From: Glycine soja
Taxonomy: Eukaryota; Streptophyta; Magnoliopsida; Fabales; Fabaceae
Direction of reading: 5' to 3'
NCBI RefSeq assembly: GCF_004193775.1
Contig: NW_021143921.1
Location: 1-64,000, forward strand
Length of the DNA: 64,000 bases
The translations under genes and the position numbers were made by a program. Below are positions 1-15,000 of the stretch, one piece after another; position 1 is the first letter of the stretch; each line of letters opens with the position of its first letter. A model generated the notes under the pieces. That model had not been told where the DNA came from, made no database searches, and saw only the letters and a list, made by a program, of their open reading frames with translations.

Positions 1-3000
1 AACATAGTCATCTGCGCCCTTCGTCAATCGCAGCCGACCAAGCCCGTTGACACGCGGAGATTTACGTCATCTTCCCGCTCACAAGATCTGTCATACTCAC
101 ATTTGAGTCACGCTGACGGGCGGAAATACCCGAGTGGTTATCCGTATAAACATTCTTTTTTGCTGTCTGTAAGACGAAAATCCTGATAGCACGCAGAGAC
201 TAACGTCGTCTTTGGCGCCCTTCGTCAATCGCGGCCGACAAACCCGTTGACACGCGGAGATTTACGTCATCTTCCGCTCACAAGATCTGTCATACTCACA
301 TTTGAGTCACGCTGACGGCGGAAATACCCGAGTGGTTATCCGTATAAACATTCTTTTTTGCTGTTGTAAGACGAAAAGCCTGATAGCACGCAGAGACTAA
401 CGTAGTCTTCTGCGCCCTTCGTCAATCGCGGCCGACAAGCCGTTGACACGCGGAGATTTACGTCATCTTCCGCGCTCACAAGATCTGTCATACTACATTT
501 GAGTCACGCTGAGGGCGGAAATACCCGAGTGGTTATCCGTATAAACATTCTTTTTTGCTGTCTGTAAGACGAAAAGCCTGATAGCACGCAGAGACTAACG
601 TGTCTTCTGCGCCCTTCGTCAATCGCGCCGACAAGCCGTTGACACGCGGAGATTTACGTCATCTTCCGCGCTCACAAGATCTGTCATACTCACATTTGAG
701 TCACGCTGACGGGCGGAAATACCCGAGTGGTTATCCGTATAAACATTCTTTTTTGCTGTCTGTAAGACGAAAACCTGATAGCACGCAGAGACTAACGTCG
801 TCTTTGCGCCCTTCGTCAACCGTGGCCAACAAGCCCGTTGACACGCGGAGATTTACGTCATCTTCCGCGCTCACAAGATCTGTCATACTCACATTTGAGT
901 CACGCTGACGGGCGGAAATACCCGAGTGGTTATCCGTATAAACATTCTTTTTTGCTGTCTGTAAGACGAAAAGCCTGATAGCACGCAGAGACTAACGTAG
1001 TCTTCTGCGCCCTTCGTCAATCGCGGCCGACAAGCCTGTTGACACGTGGAGATTTACGTCATCTTCCGCGCTCACAAGATCTGTCATACTGACATTTGAG
1101 TCACGCTGACGGGCGGAAATACCCGAGTGGTTATCCGTATAAACATTCTTTTTTGCTGTCTGTAAGACGAAAAGCCTGATAGCACGCAGAGACTAACGTA
1201 GTCTTCTGCGCCCTTCGTCAATCGCGGCCGACAAGCCCGTCGACACGCGGAGATTTACGTCATCTTCCGCGCTCACAAGATCTGTCATACTGACATTTGA
1301 GTCACGCTGACGGGCGGAAATACCCGAGTGGTTATCCGTATAAACATTCTTTTTTGCTGTCTGTAAGACGAAAAGCCTGATAGCACGCAGAGACTAACGT
1401 CGTCTTTGCGCCCTTCGTCAATCGCGGCCGACAAGCCCGTCGACACGCGGAGATTTACGTCATCTTCCGCGCTCACAAGATCTGTCATACTGACATTTGA
1501 GTCACGCTGACGGGCGGAAATACCCGAGTGGTTATCCGTATAAACATTCTTTTTTGCTGTCTGTAAGACGAAAAGCCTGATAGCACGCAGAGACTAACGT
1601 CGTCTTTTGCGCCCTTCGTCAATCGCGGCCGACAAGCCCGTTGACACGCGGAGATTTACGTCATCTTCCGCGCTCACAAGATCTGTCATACTGACATTTG
1701 AGTCACGCTGACGGGCGGAAATACCCGAGTGGTTATCCGTATAAACATTCTTTTTTGCTGTCTGTAAGACGAAAAGCCTGATAGCACGCAGAGACTAACG
1801 TCGTCTTCTGCGCCCTTCGTCAATCGCGGCCGACAAGCCCGTTGACACGCGGAGATTTACGTCATCTTCCGCGCTCACAAGATCTGTCATACTGACATTT
1901 GAGTCACGCTGACGGGCGGAAATACCCGAGTGGTTATCCGTATAAACATTCTTTTTTGCTGTCTGTAAGACGAAAAGCCTGATAGCACGCAGAGACTAAC
2001 GTCGTCTTTGCGCCCTTCGTCAATCGCGGCCGACAAGCCCGTTGACACGCGGAGATTTACGTCATCTTCCGCGCTCACAAGATCTGTCATACTCACATTT
2101 GAGTCACGCTGACGGGCGGAAATACCCGAGTGGTTATCCGTATAAACATTCTTTTTTGCTGTCTGTAAGACGAAAAGCCTGATAGCACGCAGAGACTAAC
2201 GTCGTCTTTGCGCCCTTCGTCAATCGCGGCCGACAAGTCCGTTGACACGCGGAGATTTACGTCATCTTCCGCGCTCACAAGATCTGTCATACTGACATTT
2301 GAGTCACGCTGACGGGCGGAAATACCCGAGTGGTTATCCGTATAAACATTCTTTTTTGCTGTCTGTAAGACGAAAAGCCTGATAGCACGCAGAGACTAAC
2401 GTCGTCTTTGCGCCCTTCGTCAATCGCGGCCGACAAGCCGTCGACACGCGGAGATTTACGTCATCTTCCGCGCTCACAAGATCTGTCATACTGACATTTG
2501 AGTCACGCTGACGGGCGGAAATACCCGAGTGGTTATCCGTATAAACATTCTTTTTTGCTGTCTGTAAGACGAAAAGCCTGATAGCACGCAGAGACTAACG
2601 TCGTCTTTGCGCCCTTCGTCAATCGCGGCCGACAAGCCCGTCGACACGCGGAGATTTACGTCATCTTCCGCGCTCACAAGATCTGTCATACTGACATTTG
2701 AGTCACGCTGACGGGCGGAAATACCCGAGTGGTTATCCGTATAAACATTCTTTTTTGCTGTCTGTAAGACGAAAAGCCTGATAGCACGCAGAGACTAACG
2801 TCGTCTTTGCGCCCTTCGTCAATCGCGGCCGACAAGCCCGTCGACACGCGGAGATTTACGTCATCTTCCGCGCTCACAAGATCTGTCATACTGACATTTG
2901 AGTCACGCTGACGGGCGGAAATACCCGAGTGGTTATCCGTATAAACATTCTTTTTTGTTGTCTGTAAGACGAAAAGCCTGATAGCACGCAGAGACTAACG

Positions 3001-6000
3001 TCGTCTTTGCGCCCTTCGTCAATCGCGGCCGACAAGCCCGTCGACACGCGGAGATTTACGTCATCTTCCGCGCTCACAAGATCTGTCATACTACATTTGA
3101 GTCACGCTGACGGGCGGAAATACCCGAGTGGTTATCCGTATAAACATTCTTTTTTGCTGTCTGTAAGACGAAAAGCCTGATAGCACGCAGAGACTAACGT
3201 CGTCTTTGCGCCCTTCGTCAATCGCGGCCGACAAGCCCGTTGACACGCGGAGATTTACGTCATCTTCCGCGCTCACAAGATCTGTCATACTCACATTTGA
3301 GTCACGCTGACGGGCGGAAATACCCGAGTGGTTATCCGTATAAACATTCTTTTTTGCTGTCTGTAAGACGAAAAGCCTGATAGCACGCAGAGACTAACGT
3401 CGTCTTTGCGCCCTTCGTCAATCGCGGCCGACAAGCCCGTTGACACGCGGAGATTTACGTCATCTTCCGCGCTCACAAGATCTGTCATACTGACATTTGA
3501 GTCCCGCTGACGGGCGGAAATACCCGAGTGGTTATCCGTATAAACATTCTTTTTTGCTGTCTGTAAGACGAAAAGCCTGATAGCACGCAGAGACTAACGT
3601 CGTCTTTGCGCCCTTCGTCAATCGCGGCCGACAAGCCGTTGACACGCGGAGATTTACGTCATCTTCCGCGCTCACAAGATCTGTCATACTGACATTTGAG
3701 TCACGCTGACGGGCGGAAATACCCGAGTGGTTATCCGTATAAACATTCTTTTTTGCTGTCTGTAAGACGAAAAGCCTGATAGCACGCAGAGACTAACGTC
3801 GTCTTTTGCGCCCTTCGTCAATCGCGGCCGACAAGCCCGTTGACACGCGGAGATTTACGTCATCTTCCGCGCTCACAAGATCTGTCATACTGACATTTGA
3901 GTCACGCTGACGGGCGGAAATACCCGAGTGGTTATCCGTATAAACATTCTTTTTTGCTGTCTGTAAGACGAAAAGCCTGATAGCACGCAGAGACTAACGT
4001 CGTCTTTGCGCCCTTCGTCAATCGCGGCCGACAAGCCGTCGACACGCGGAGATTTACGTCATCTTCCGCGCTCACAAGATCTGTCATACTGACATTTGAG
4101 TCACGCTGACGGGCGGAAATACCCGAGTGGTTATCCGTATAAACATTCTTTTTTGCTGTCTGTAAGACGAAAAGCCTGATAGCACGCAGAGACTAACGTC
4201 GTCTTTGCGCCCTTCGTCAATCGCGGCCGACAAGCCCGTCGACACGCGGAGATTTACGTCATCTTCCGCGCTCACAAGATCTGTCATACTGACATTTGAG
4301 TCACGCTGACGGGCGGAAATACCCGAGTGGTTATCCGTATAAACATTCTTTTTTGCTGTCTGTAAGACGAAAAGCCTGATAGCACGCAGAGACTAACGTC
4401 GTCTTTGCGCCCTTCGTCAATCGCGGCCGACAAGCCCGTTGACACGCGGAGATTTACGTCATCTTCCGCGCTCACAAGATCTGTCATACTCACATTTGAG
4501 TCACGCTGACGGGCGGAAATACCCGAGTGGTTATCCGTATAAACATTCTTTTTTGCTGTCTGTAAGACGAAAAGCCTGATAGCACGCAGAGACTAACGTC
4601 GTCTTCTGCGCCCTTCGTCAATCGCGGCCGACAAGCCGTTGACACGCGGAGATTTACGTCATCTTCCGCGCTCACAAGATCTGTCATACTCACATTTGAG
4701 TCACGCTGACGGGCGGAAATACCCGAGTGGTTATCCGTATAAACATTCTTTTTTGCTGTCTGTAAGACGAAAAGCCTGATAGCACGCAGAGACTAACGTC
4801 GTCTTTTGCGCCCTTCGTCAATCGCGGCCGACAAGCCCGTTGACACGCGGAGATTTACGTCATCTTCCGCGCTCACAAGATCTGTCATACTGACATTTGA
4901 GTCACGCTGACGGGCGGAAATACCCGAGTGGTTATCCGTATAAACATTCTTTTTTGCTGTCTGTAAGACGAAAAGCCTGATAGCACGCAGAGACTAACGT
5001 CGTCTTCTGCGCCCTTCGTCAATCGCGGCCGACAAGCCGTTGACACGCGGAGATTTACGTCATCTTCCGCGCTCACAAGATCTGTCATACTGACATTTGA
5101 GTCACGCTGACGGGCGGAAATACCCGAGTGGTTATCCGTATAAACATTCTTTTTTGCTGTCTGTAAGACGAAAAGCCTGATAGCACGCAGAGATAACGTC
5201 GTCTTTGCGCCCTTCGTCAATCGCGGCCGACAAGCCGTCGACACGCGGAGATTTACGTCATCTTCCGCGCTCACAAGATCTGTCATACTGACATTTGAGT
5301 CACGCTGACGGGCGGAAATACCCGAGTGGTTATCCGTATAAACATTCTTTTTTGCTGTCTGTAAGACGAAAATCCTGATAGCACGCAGAGACTAACGTCG
5401 TCTTCTGCGCCCTTCGTCAATCGCGGCCGACAAGCCCGTTGACACGCGGAGATTTACGTCATCTTCCGCGCTCACAAGATCTGTCATACTCACATTTGAG
5501 TCACGCTGACGGGCGGAAATACCCGAGTGGTTATCCGTATAAACATTCTTTTTTGCTGTCTGTAAGACGAAAAGCCTGATAGCACGCAGAGACTAACGTC
5601 GTCTTCTGCGCCCTTCGTCAATCGCGGCCGACAAGCCGTTGACACGCGGAGATTTACGTCATCTTCCGCGCTCACAAGATCTGTCATACTGACATTTGAG
5701 TCACGCTGACGGGCGGAAATACCCGAGTGGTTATCCGTATAAACATTCTTTTTTGCTGTCTGTAAGACGAAAAGCCTGATAGCACGCAGAGACTAACGTC
5801 GTCTTTGCGCCCTTCGTCAATCGCGGCCGACAAGCCCGTTGACACGCGGAGATTTACGTCATCTTCCGCGCTCACAAGATCTGTCATACTGACATTTGAG
5901 TCACGCTGACGGGCGGAAATACCCGAGTGGTTATCCGTATAAACATTCTTTTTTGCTGTCTGTAAGACGAAAAGCCTGATAGCACGCAGAGACTAACGTC

Positions 6001-9000
6001 GTCTTTGCGCCCTTCGTCAATCGCGGCCGACAAGCCCGTCGACACGCGGAGATTTACGTCATCTTCCGCGCTCACAAGATCTGTCATACTGACATTTGAG
6101 TCACGCTGACGGGCGGAAATACCCGAGTGGTTATCCGTATAAACATTCTTTTTTGCTGTCTGTAAGACGAAAAGCCTGATAGCACGCAGAGACTAACGTC
6201 GTCTTTGCGCCCTTCCTCAATCGCGGCCGACAAACCCATTGACACGCGGAGATTTACGTCATCTTCCGCGCTCACAAGATCTGCCATACTGACATTTGAG
6301 TCACGCTAACGGGCGGAAATACCCGAGTGGTTATCCGTATAAACATTCTTTTTTGCTGTCTGTAAGACGAAAATCCTGATAGCACGCAGAGACTTACGTC
6401 GTCTTTGTCGCCCTTCGTCAATCGCGGCCGACAAGCCCGTTGACACGCGGAGATTTACGTCATCTTCCGCGCTCACAAGATCTGTCATACTGACATTTGA
6501 GTCACGCTGACGGGCGGAAATACCCGAGTGGTTATCCGTATAAACATTCTTTTTTGCTGTCTGTAAGACGAAAAGCCTGATAGCACGCAGAGACTAACGT
6601 CGTCTTTGCGCCCTTCGTCAATCGCGGCCGACAAGCCCGTTGACACGCGGAGATTTACGTCATCTTCCGCGCTCACAAGATCTGTCATACTCACATTTGA
6701 GTCACGCTGACGGGCGGAAATACCCGAGTGGTTATCCGTATAAACATTCTTTTTTGCTGTCTGTAAGACGAAAAGCCTGATAGCACGCAGAGACTAACGT
6801 CGTCTTTGCGCCCTTCGTCAATCGCGGCCGACAAGCCGTTGACACGCGGAGATTTACGTCATCTTCCGCGCTCACAAGATCTGTCATACTGACATTTGAG
6901 TCACGCTGACGGGCGGAAATACCCGAGTGGTTATCCGTATAAACATTCTTTTTTGCTGTCTGTAAGACGAAAAGCCTGATAGCACGCAGAGACTAACGTC
7001 GTCTTTGCGCCCTTCGTCAATCGCGGCCGACAAGCCGTTGACACGCGGAGATTTACGTCATCTTCCGCGCTCACAAGATCTGTCATACTGACATTTGAGT
7101 CACGCTGACGGGCGGAAATACCCGAGTGGTTATCCGTATAAACATTCTTTTTTGCTGTCTGTAAGACGAAAAGCCTGATAGCACGCAGAGACTAACGTCG
7201 TCTTTGCGCCCTTCGTCAATCGCGGCCGACAAGCCCGTTGACACGCGGAGATTTACGTCATCTTCCGCGCTCACAAGATCTGTCATACTGACATTTGAGT
7301 CACGCTGACGGGCGGAAATACCCGAGTGGTTATCCGTATAAACATTCTTTTTTGCTGTCTGTAAGACGAAAAGCCTGATAGCACGCAGAGACTAACGTCG
7401 TCTTTGCGCCCTTCGTCAATCGCGGCCGACAAGCCCGTTGACACGCGGAGATTTACGTCATCTTCCGCGCTCACAAGATCTGTCATACTGACATTTGAGT
7501 CACGCTGACGGGCGGAAATACCCGAGTGGTTATCCGTATAAACATTCTTTTTTGCTGTCTGTAAGACGAAAAGCCTGATAGCACGCAGAGACTAACGTCG
7601 TCTTTGCGCCCTTCGTCAATCGCGGCCGACAAGCCCGTGACACGCGGAGATTTACGTCATCTTCCGCGCTCACAAGATCTGTCATACTGACATTTGAGTC
7701 ACGCTGACGGGCGGAAATACCCGAGTGGTTATCCGTATAAACATTCTTTTTTGCTGTCTGTAAGACGAAAAGCCTGATAGCACGCAGAGACTAACGTCGT
7801 CTTTGCGCCCTTCGTCAATCGCGGCCGACAAGCCCGTCGACACGCGGAGATTTACGTCATCTTCCGCGCTCACAAGATCTGTCATACTGACATTTGAGTC
7901 ACGCTGACGGGCGGAAATACCCGAGTGGTTATCCGTATAAACATTCTTTTTTGCTGTCTGTAAGACGAAAAGCCTGATAGCACGCAGAGACTAACGTCGT
8001 CTTTGCGCCCTTCGTCAATCGCGGCCGACAAGCCCGTTGACACGCGGAGATTTACGTCATCTTCCGCGCTCACAAGATCTGTCATACTGACATTTGAGTC
8101 ACGCTGACGGGCGGAAATACCCGAGTGGTTATCCGTATAAACATTCTTTTTTGCTGTCTGTAAGACGAAAAGCCTGATAGCACGCAGAGACTAACGTCGT
8201 CTTTGCGCCCTTCGTCAATCGCGGCCGACAAGCCCGTTGACACGCGGAGATTTACGTCATCTTCCGCGCTCACAAGATCTGTCATACTGACATTTGAGTC
8301 ACGCTGACGGGCGGAAATACCCGAGTGGTTATCCGTATAAACATTCTTTTTTGCTGTCTGTAAGACGAAAAGCCTGATAGCACGCAGAGACTAACGTCGT
8401 CTTCTGCGCCCTTCGTCAATCGCGGCCGACAAGCCCGTTGACACGCGGAGATTTACGTCATCTTCCGCGCTCACAAGATCTGTCATACTGACATTTGAGT
8501 CACGCTGACGGGCGGAAATACCCGAGTGGTTATCCGTATAAACATTCTTTTTTGCTGTCTGTAAGACGAAAAGCCTGATAGCACGCAGAGACTAACGTCG
8601 TCTTTGCGCCCTTCGTCAATCGCGGCCGACAAGCCCGTTGACACGCGGAGATTTACGTCATCTTCCGCGCTCACAAGATCTGTCATACTCACATTTGAGT
8701 CACGCTGACGGGCGGAAATACCCGAGTGGTTATCCGTATAAACATTCTTTTTTGCTGTCTGTAAGACGAAAAGCCTGATAGCACGCAGAGACTAACGTCG
8801 TCTTTGCGCCCTTCGTCAATCGCGGCCGACAAGCCGTTGACACGCGGAGATTTACGTCATCTTCCGCGCTCACAAGATCTGTCATACTGACATTTGAGTC
8901 ACGCTGACGGGCGGAAATACCCGAGTGGTTATCCGTATAAACATTCTTTTTTGCTGTCTGTAAGACGAAAAGCCTGATAGCACGCAGAGACTAACGTCGT

Positions 9001-12000
9001 CTTTGCGCCCTTCGTCAATCGCGGCCGACAAGCCGTTGACACGCGGAGATTTACGTCATCTTCCGCGCTCACAAGATCTGTCATACTGACATTTGAGTCA
9101 CGCTGACGGGCGGAAATACCCGAGTGGTTATCCGTATAAACATTCTTTTTTGCTGTCTGTAAGACGAAAAGCCTGATAGCACGCAGAGACTAACGTCGTC
9201 TTCTGCGCCCTTCGTCAATCGCGGCCGACAAGCCGTTGACACGCGGAGATTTACGTCATCTTCCGCGCTCACAAGATCTGTCATACTGACATTTGAGTCA
9301 CGCTGACGGGCGGAAATACCCGAGTGGTTATCCGTATAAACATTCTTTTTTGCTGTCTGTAAGACGAAAAGCCTGATAGCACGCAGAGACTAACGTCGTC
9401 TTTGCGCCCTTCGTCAATCGCGGCCGACAAGCCGTCGACACGCGGAGATTTACGTCATCTTCCGCGCTCACAAGATCTGTCATACTGACATTTGAGTCAC
9501 ACTGACGGGCGGAAATACCCGAGTGGTTATCCGTATAAACATTCTTTTTTGCTGTCTGTAAGACGAAAAGCCTGATAGCACGCAGAGACTAACGTAGTCT
9601 TCTGCGCCCTTCGTCAATCGCGGCCGACAAGCACGTTGACACGCGGAGATTTACGTCATCTTCCGCGCTCACAAGATCTGTCATACTGACATTTGAGTCA
9701 CGCTGACGGGCGGAAATACCCGAGTGGTTATCCGTATAAACATTCTTTTTTGCTGTCTGTAAGACGAAAAGCCTGATAGCACGCAGAGACTAACGTCGTC
9801 TTTGCGCCCTTCGTCAATCGCGGCCGACAAGCCCGTTGACACGCGGAGATTTACGTCATCTTCCGCGCTCACAAGATCTGTCATACTCACATTTGAGTCA
9901 CGCTGACGGGCGGAAATACCCGAGTGGTTATCCGTATAAACATTCTTTTTTGCTGTCTGTAAGACGAAAAGCCTGATAGCACGCAGAGACTAACATCGTC
10001 TTTGGCGCCCTTCGTCAATCGCGGTCGACAAGCCCGTTGACACGCGGAGATTTACGTCATCTTCCGCGCTCACAAGATCTGTCATACTGACATTTGAGTC
10101 ACGCTGACGGGCGGAAATACCCGAGTGGTTATCCGTATAAACATTCTTTTTTGCTGTCTCTAAGACGAAAAGCCTGATAGCACGCAGAGAGTAACGTAGT
10201 CTTCTGCGCCCTTCGTCAATCGCGGCCGACAAGCCGTTGACACGCGGAGATTTACGTCATCTTCCGCGCTCACAAGATCTGTCATACTGACATTTGAGTC
10301 ACGCTGACGGGCGGAAATACCCGAGTGGTTATCCGTATAAACATTCTTTTTTGCTGTCTGTAAGACGAAAAGCCTGATAGCACGCAGAGACTAACGTCGT
10401 CTTTGCGCCCTTCGTCAATCGCGGCCGACAAGCCCGTTGACACGCGGAGATTTACGTCATCTTCCGCGCTCACAAGATCTGTCATACTGACATTTGAGTC
10501 ACGCTGACGGGCGGAAATACCCGAGTGGTTATCCGTATAAACATTCTTTTTTGCTGTCTGTAAGACGAAAAGCCTGATAGCACGCAGAGACTAACGTCGT
10601 CTTCTGCGCCCTTCGTCAATCGCGGCCGACAAGCCGTTGACACGCGGAGATTTACGTCATCTTCCGCGCTCACAAGATCTGTCATACTGACATTTGAGTC
10701 ACGCTGACGGGCGGAAATACCCGAGTGGTTATCCGTATAAACATTCTTTTTTGCTGTCTGTAAGACGAAAAGCCTGATAGCACGCAGAGACTAACGTCGT
10801 CTTTGCGCCCTTCGTCAATCGCGGCCGACAAGCCGTTGACACGCGGAGATTTACGTCATCTTCCGCGCTCACAAGATCTGTCATACTGACATTTGAGTCA
10901 CGCTGACGGGCGGAAATACCCGAGTGGTTATCCGTATAAACATTCTTTTTTGCTGTCTGTAAGACGAAAATCCTGATAGCACGCAGAGACTAACGTCGTC
11001 TTCTGCGCCCTTCGTCAATCGCGGCCGACAAGCCCGTTGACACGCGGAGATTTACGTCATCTTCCACGCTCACAAGATCTGTCATACTCACATTTGAGTC
11101 ACGCTGACGGGCGGAAATACCCGAGTGGTTATCCGTATAAACATTCTTTTTTGCTGTCTGTAAGACGAAAAGCCTGATAGCACGCAGAGACTAACGTCGT
11201 CTTTTGCGCCCTTCGTCAATCGCGGCCGACAAGGCCCGTTGACACGCGGAGATTTACGTCATCTTCCGCGCACACAAGATCTGTCATACTGACATTTGAG
11301 TCACGCTGACGGGCGGAAATACCCGAGTTGTTATCCGTATAAACATTCTTTTTTGCTGTCTGTAAGACGAAAAGCCTGATAGCACGCAGAGACTAACATC
11401 GTCTTTGCGCCCTTCGTCAATCGCGGCCGACAAGCCCGTTGACACGCGGAGATTTACGTCATCTTCCGCGCTCACAAGATCTGTCATACTGACATTTGAG
11501 TCACGCTGACGGGCGGAAATACCCGAGTGGTTATCCGTATAAACATTCTTTTTTGCTGTCTGTAAGACGAAAAGCCTGATAGCACGCAGAGACTAACGTC
11601 GTCTTTGCGCCCTTCGTCAATCGCGGCCGACAAGTCCGTTGACACGCGGAGATTTACGTCATCTTCCGCGCTCACAAGATCTGTCATACTGACATTTGAG
11701 TCACGCTGACGGGCGGAAATACCCGAGTGGTTATCCGTATAAACATTCTTTTTTGCTGTCTGTAAGACGAAAAGCCTGATAGCACGCAGAGACTAACGTC
11801 GTCTTTGCGCCCTTCGTCAATCGCGGCCGACAAGCCGTTGACACGCGGAGATTTACGTCATCTTCCGCGCTCACAAGATCTGTCATACTGACATTTGAGT
11901 CACGCTGACGGGCGGAAATACCCGAGTGGTTATCCGTATAAACATTCTTTTTTGCTGTCTGTAAGACGAAAAGCCTGATAGCACGCAGAGACTAACGTCG

Positions 12001-15000
12001 TCTTCTGCGCCCTTCGTCAATCGCGGCCGACAAGCCCGTTGACACGCGGAGATTTACGTCATCTTCCGCGCTCACAAGATCTGTCATACTGACATTTGAG
12101 TCACGCTGACGGGCGGAAATACCCGAGTGGTTATCCGTATAAACATTCTTTTTTGCTGTCTGTAAGACGAAAAGCCTGATAGCACGCAGAGACTAACGTC
12201 GTCTTTGCGCCCTTCGTCAATCGCGGCCGACAAGCCCGTTGACACGCGGAGATTTACGTCATCTTCCGCGCTCACAAGATCTGTCATACTCACATTTGAG
12301 TCACGCTGACGGGCGGAAATACCCGAGTGGTTATCCGTATAAACATTCTTTTTTGCTGTCTGTAAGACGAAAAGCCTGATAGCACGCAGAGACTAACGTA
12401 GTCTTTGCGCCCTTCGTCAATCGCGGCCGACAAGCCGTTGACACGCGGAGATTTACGTCATCTTCCGCGCTCACAAGATCTGTCATACTCACATTTGAGT
12501 CACGCTGACGGGCGGAAATACCCGAGTGGTTATCCGTATAAACATTCTTTTTTGCTGTCTGTAAGACGAAAATCCTGATAGCACGCAGAGACTAACGTCG
12601 TCTTTGCGCCCTTCGTCAATCGCGGCCGACAAGCCCGTTGACACGCGGAGATTTACGTCATCTTCCGCGCTCACAAGATCTGTCATACTCACATTTGAGT
12701 CACGCTGACGGGCGGAAATACCCGAGTGGTTATCCGTATAAACATTCTTTTTTGCTGTCTGTAAGACGAAAAGCCTGATAGCACGCAGAGACTAACGTAG
12801 TCTTCTGCGCCCTTCGTCAATCGCGGCCGACAAGCACGTTGACACGCGGAGATTTACGTCATCTTCCGCGCTCACAAGATCTGTCATACTGACATTTGAG
12901 TCACGCTGACGGGCGGAAATACCCGAGTGGTTATCCGTATAAACATTCTTTTTTGCTGTCTGTAAGACGAAAAGCCTGATAGCACGCAGAGACTAACGTC
13001 GTCTTTGCGCCCTTCGTCAATCGCGGCCGACAAGCCGTCGACACGCGGAGATTTACGTCATCTTCCGCGCTCACAAGATCTGTCATACTCACATTTGAGT
13101 CACGCTGACGGGCGGAAATACCCGAGTGGTTATCCGTATAAACATTCTTTTTTGCTGTCTGTAAGACGAAAAGCCTGATAGCACGCAGAGACTAACGTCG
13201 TCTTTGCGCCCTTCGTCAATCGCGGCCGACAAGCCCGTTGACACGCGGAGATTTACGTCATCTTCCGCGCTCACAAGATCTGTCATACTGACATTTGAGT
13301 CACGCTGACGGGCGGAAATACCCGAGTGGTTATCCGTATAAACATTCTTTTTTGCTGTCTGTAAGACGAAAAGCCTGATAGCACGCAGAGACTAACGTCG
13401 TCTTTGCGCCCTTCGTCAATCGCGGCCGACAAGCCGTTGACACGCGGAGATTTACGTCATCTTCCGCGCTCACAAGATCTGTCATACTGACATTTGAGTC
13501 ACGCTGACGGGCGGAAATACCCGAGTGGTTATCCGTATAAACATTCTTTTTTGCTGTCTGTAAGACGAAAAGCCTGATAGCACGCAGAGACTAACGTCGT
13601 CTTTGCGCCCTTCGTCAATCGCGGCCGACAAGCCCGTCGACACGCGGAGATTTACGTCATCTTCCGCGCTCACAAGATCTGTCATACTGACATTTGAGTC
13701 ACGCTGACGGGCGGAAATACCCGAGTGGTTATCCGTATAAACATTCTTTTTTGCTGTCTGTAAGACGAAAAGCCTGATAGCACGCAGAGACTAACGTCGT
13801 CTTTGCGCCCTTCGTCAATCGCGGCCGACAAGCCCGTTGACACGCGGAGATTTACGTCATCTTCCGCGCTCACAAGATCTGTCATACTGACATTTGAGTC
13901 ACGCTGACGGGCGGAAATACCCGAGTGGTTATCCGTATAAACATTCTTTTTTGCTGTCTGTAAGACGAAAAGCCTGATAGCACGCAGAGACTAACGTCGT
14001 CTTTGCGCCCTTCGTCAATCGCGGCCGACAAGCCCGTGACACGCGGAGATTTACGTCATCTTCCGCGCTCACAAGATCTGTCATACTGACATTTGAGTCA
14101 CGCTGACGGGCGGAAATACCCGAGTGGTTATCCGTATAAACATTCTTTTTTGCTGTCTGTAAGACGAAAAGCCTGATAGCACGCAGAGACTAACGTCGTC
14201 TTTGCGCCCTTCGTCAATCGCGGCCGACAAGCCCGTTGACACGCGGAGATTTACGTCATCTTCCGCGCTCACAAGATCTGTCATACTGACATTTGAGTCA
14301 CGCTGACGGGCGGAAATACCCGAGTGGTTATCCGTATAAACATTCTTTTTTGCTGTCTGTAAGACGAAAAGCCTGATAGCACGCAGAGACTAACGTCGTC
14401 TTTGCGCCCTTCGTCAATCGCGGCCGACAAGCCCGTTGACACGCGGAGATTTACGTCATCTTCCGCGCTCACAAGATCTGTCATACTCACATTTGAGTCA
14501 CGCTGACGGGCGGAAATACCCGAGTGGTTATCCGTATAAACATTCTTTTTTGCTGTCTGTAAGACGAAAAGCCTGATAGCACGCAGAGACTAACGTAGTC
14601 TTCTGCGCCCTTCGTCAATCGCGGCCGACAAGCCCGTTGACACGCGGAGATTTACGTCATCTTCCGCGCTCACAAGATCTGTCATACTCACATTTGAGTC
14701 ACGCTGACGGGCGGAAATACCCGAGTGGTTATCCGTATAAACATTCTTTTTTGCTGTCTGTAAGACGAAAATCCTGATAGCACGCAGAGACTAACGTCGT
14801 CTTTTGCGCCCTTCGTCAATCGCGGCCGACAAGCCCGTTGACACGCGGAGATTTACGTCATCTTCCGCGCTCACAAGATCTGTCATACTCACATTTGAGT
14901 CACGCTGACGGGCGGAAATACCCGAGTGGTTATCCGTATAAACATTCTTTTTTGCTGTCTGTAAGACGAAAAGCCTGATAGCACGCAGAGACTAACGTAG

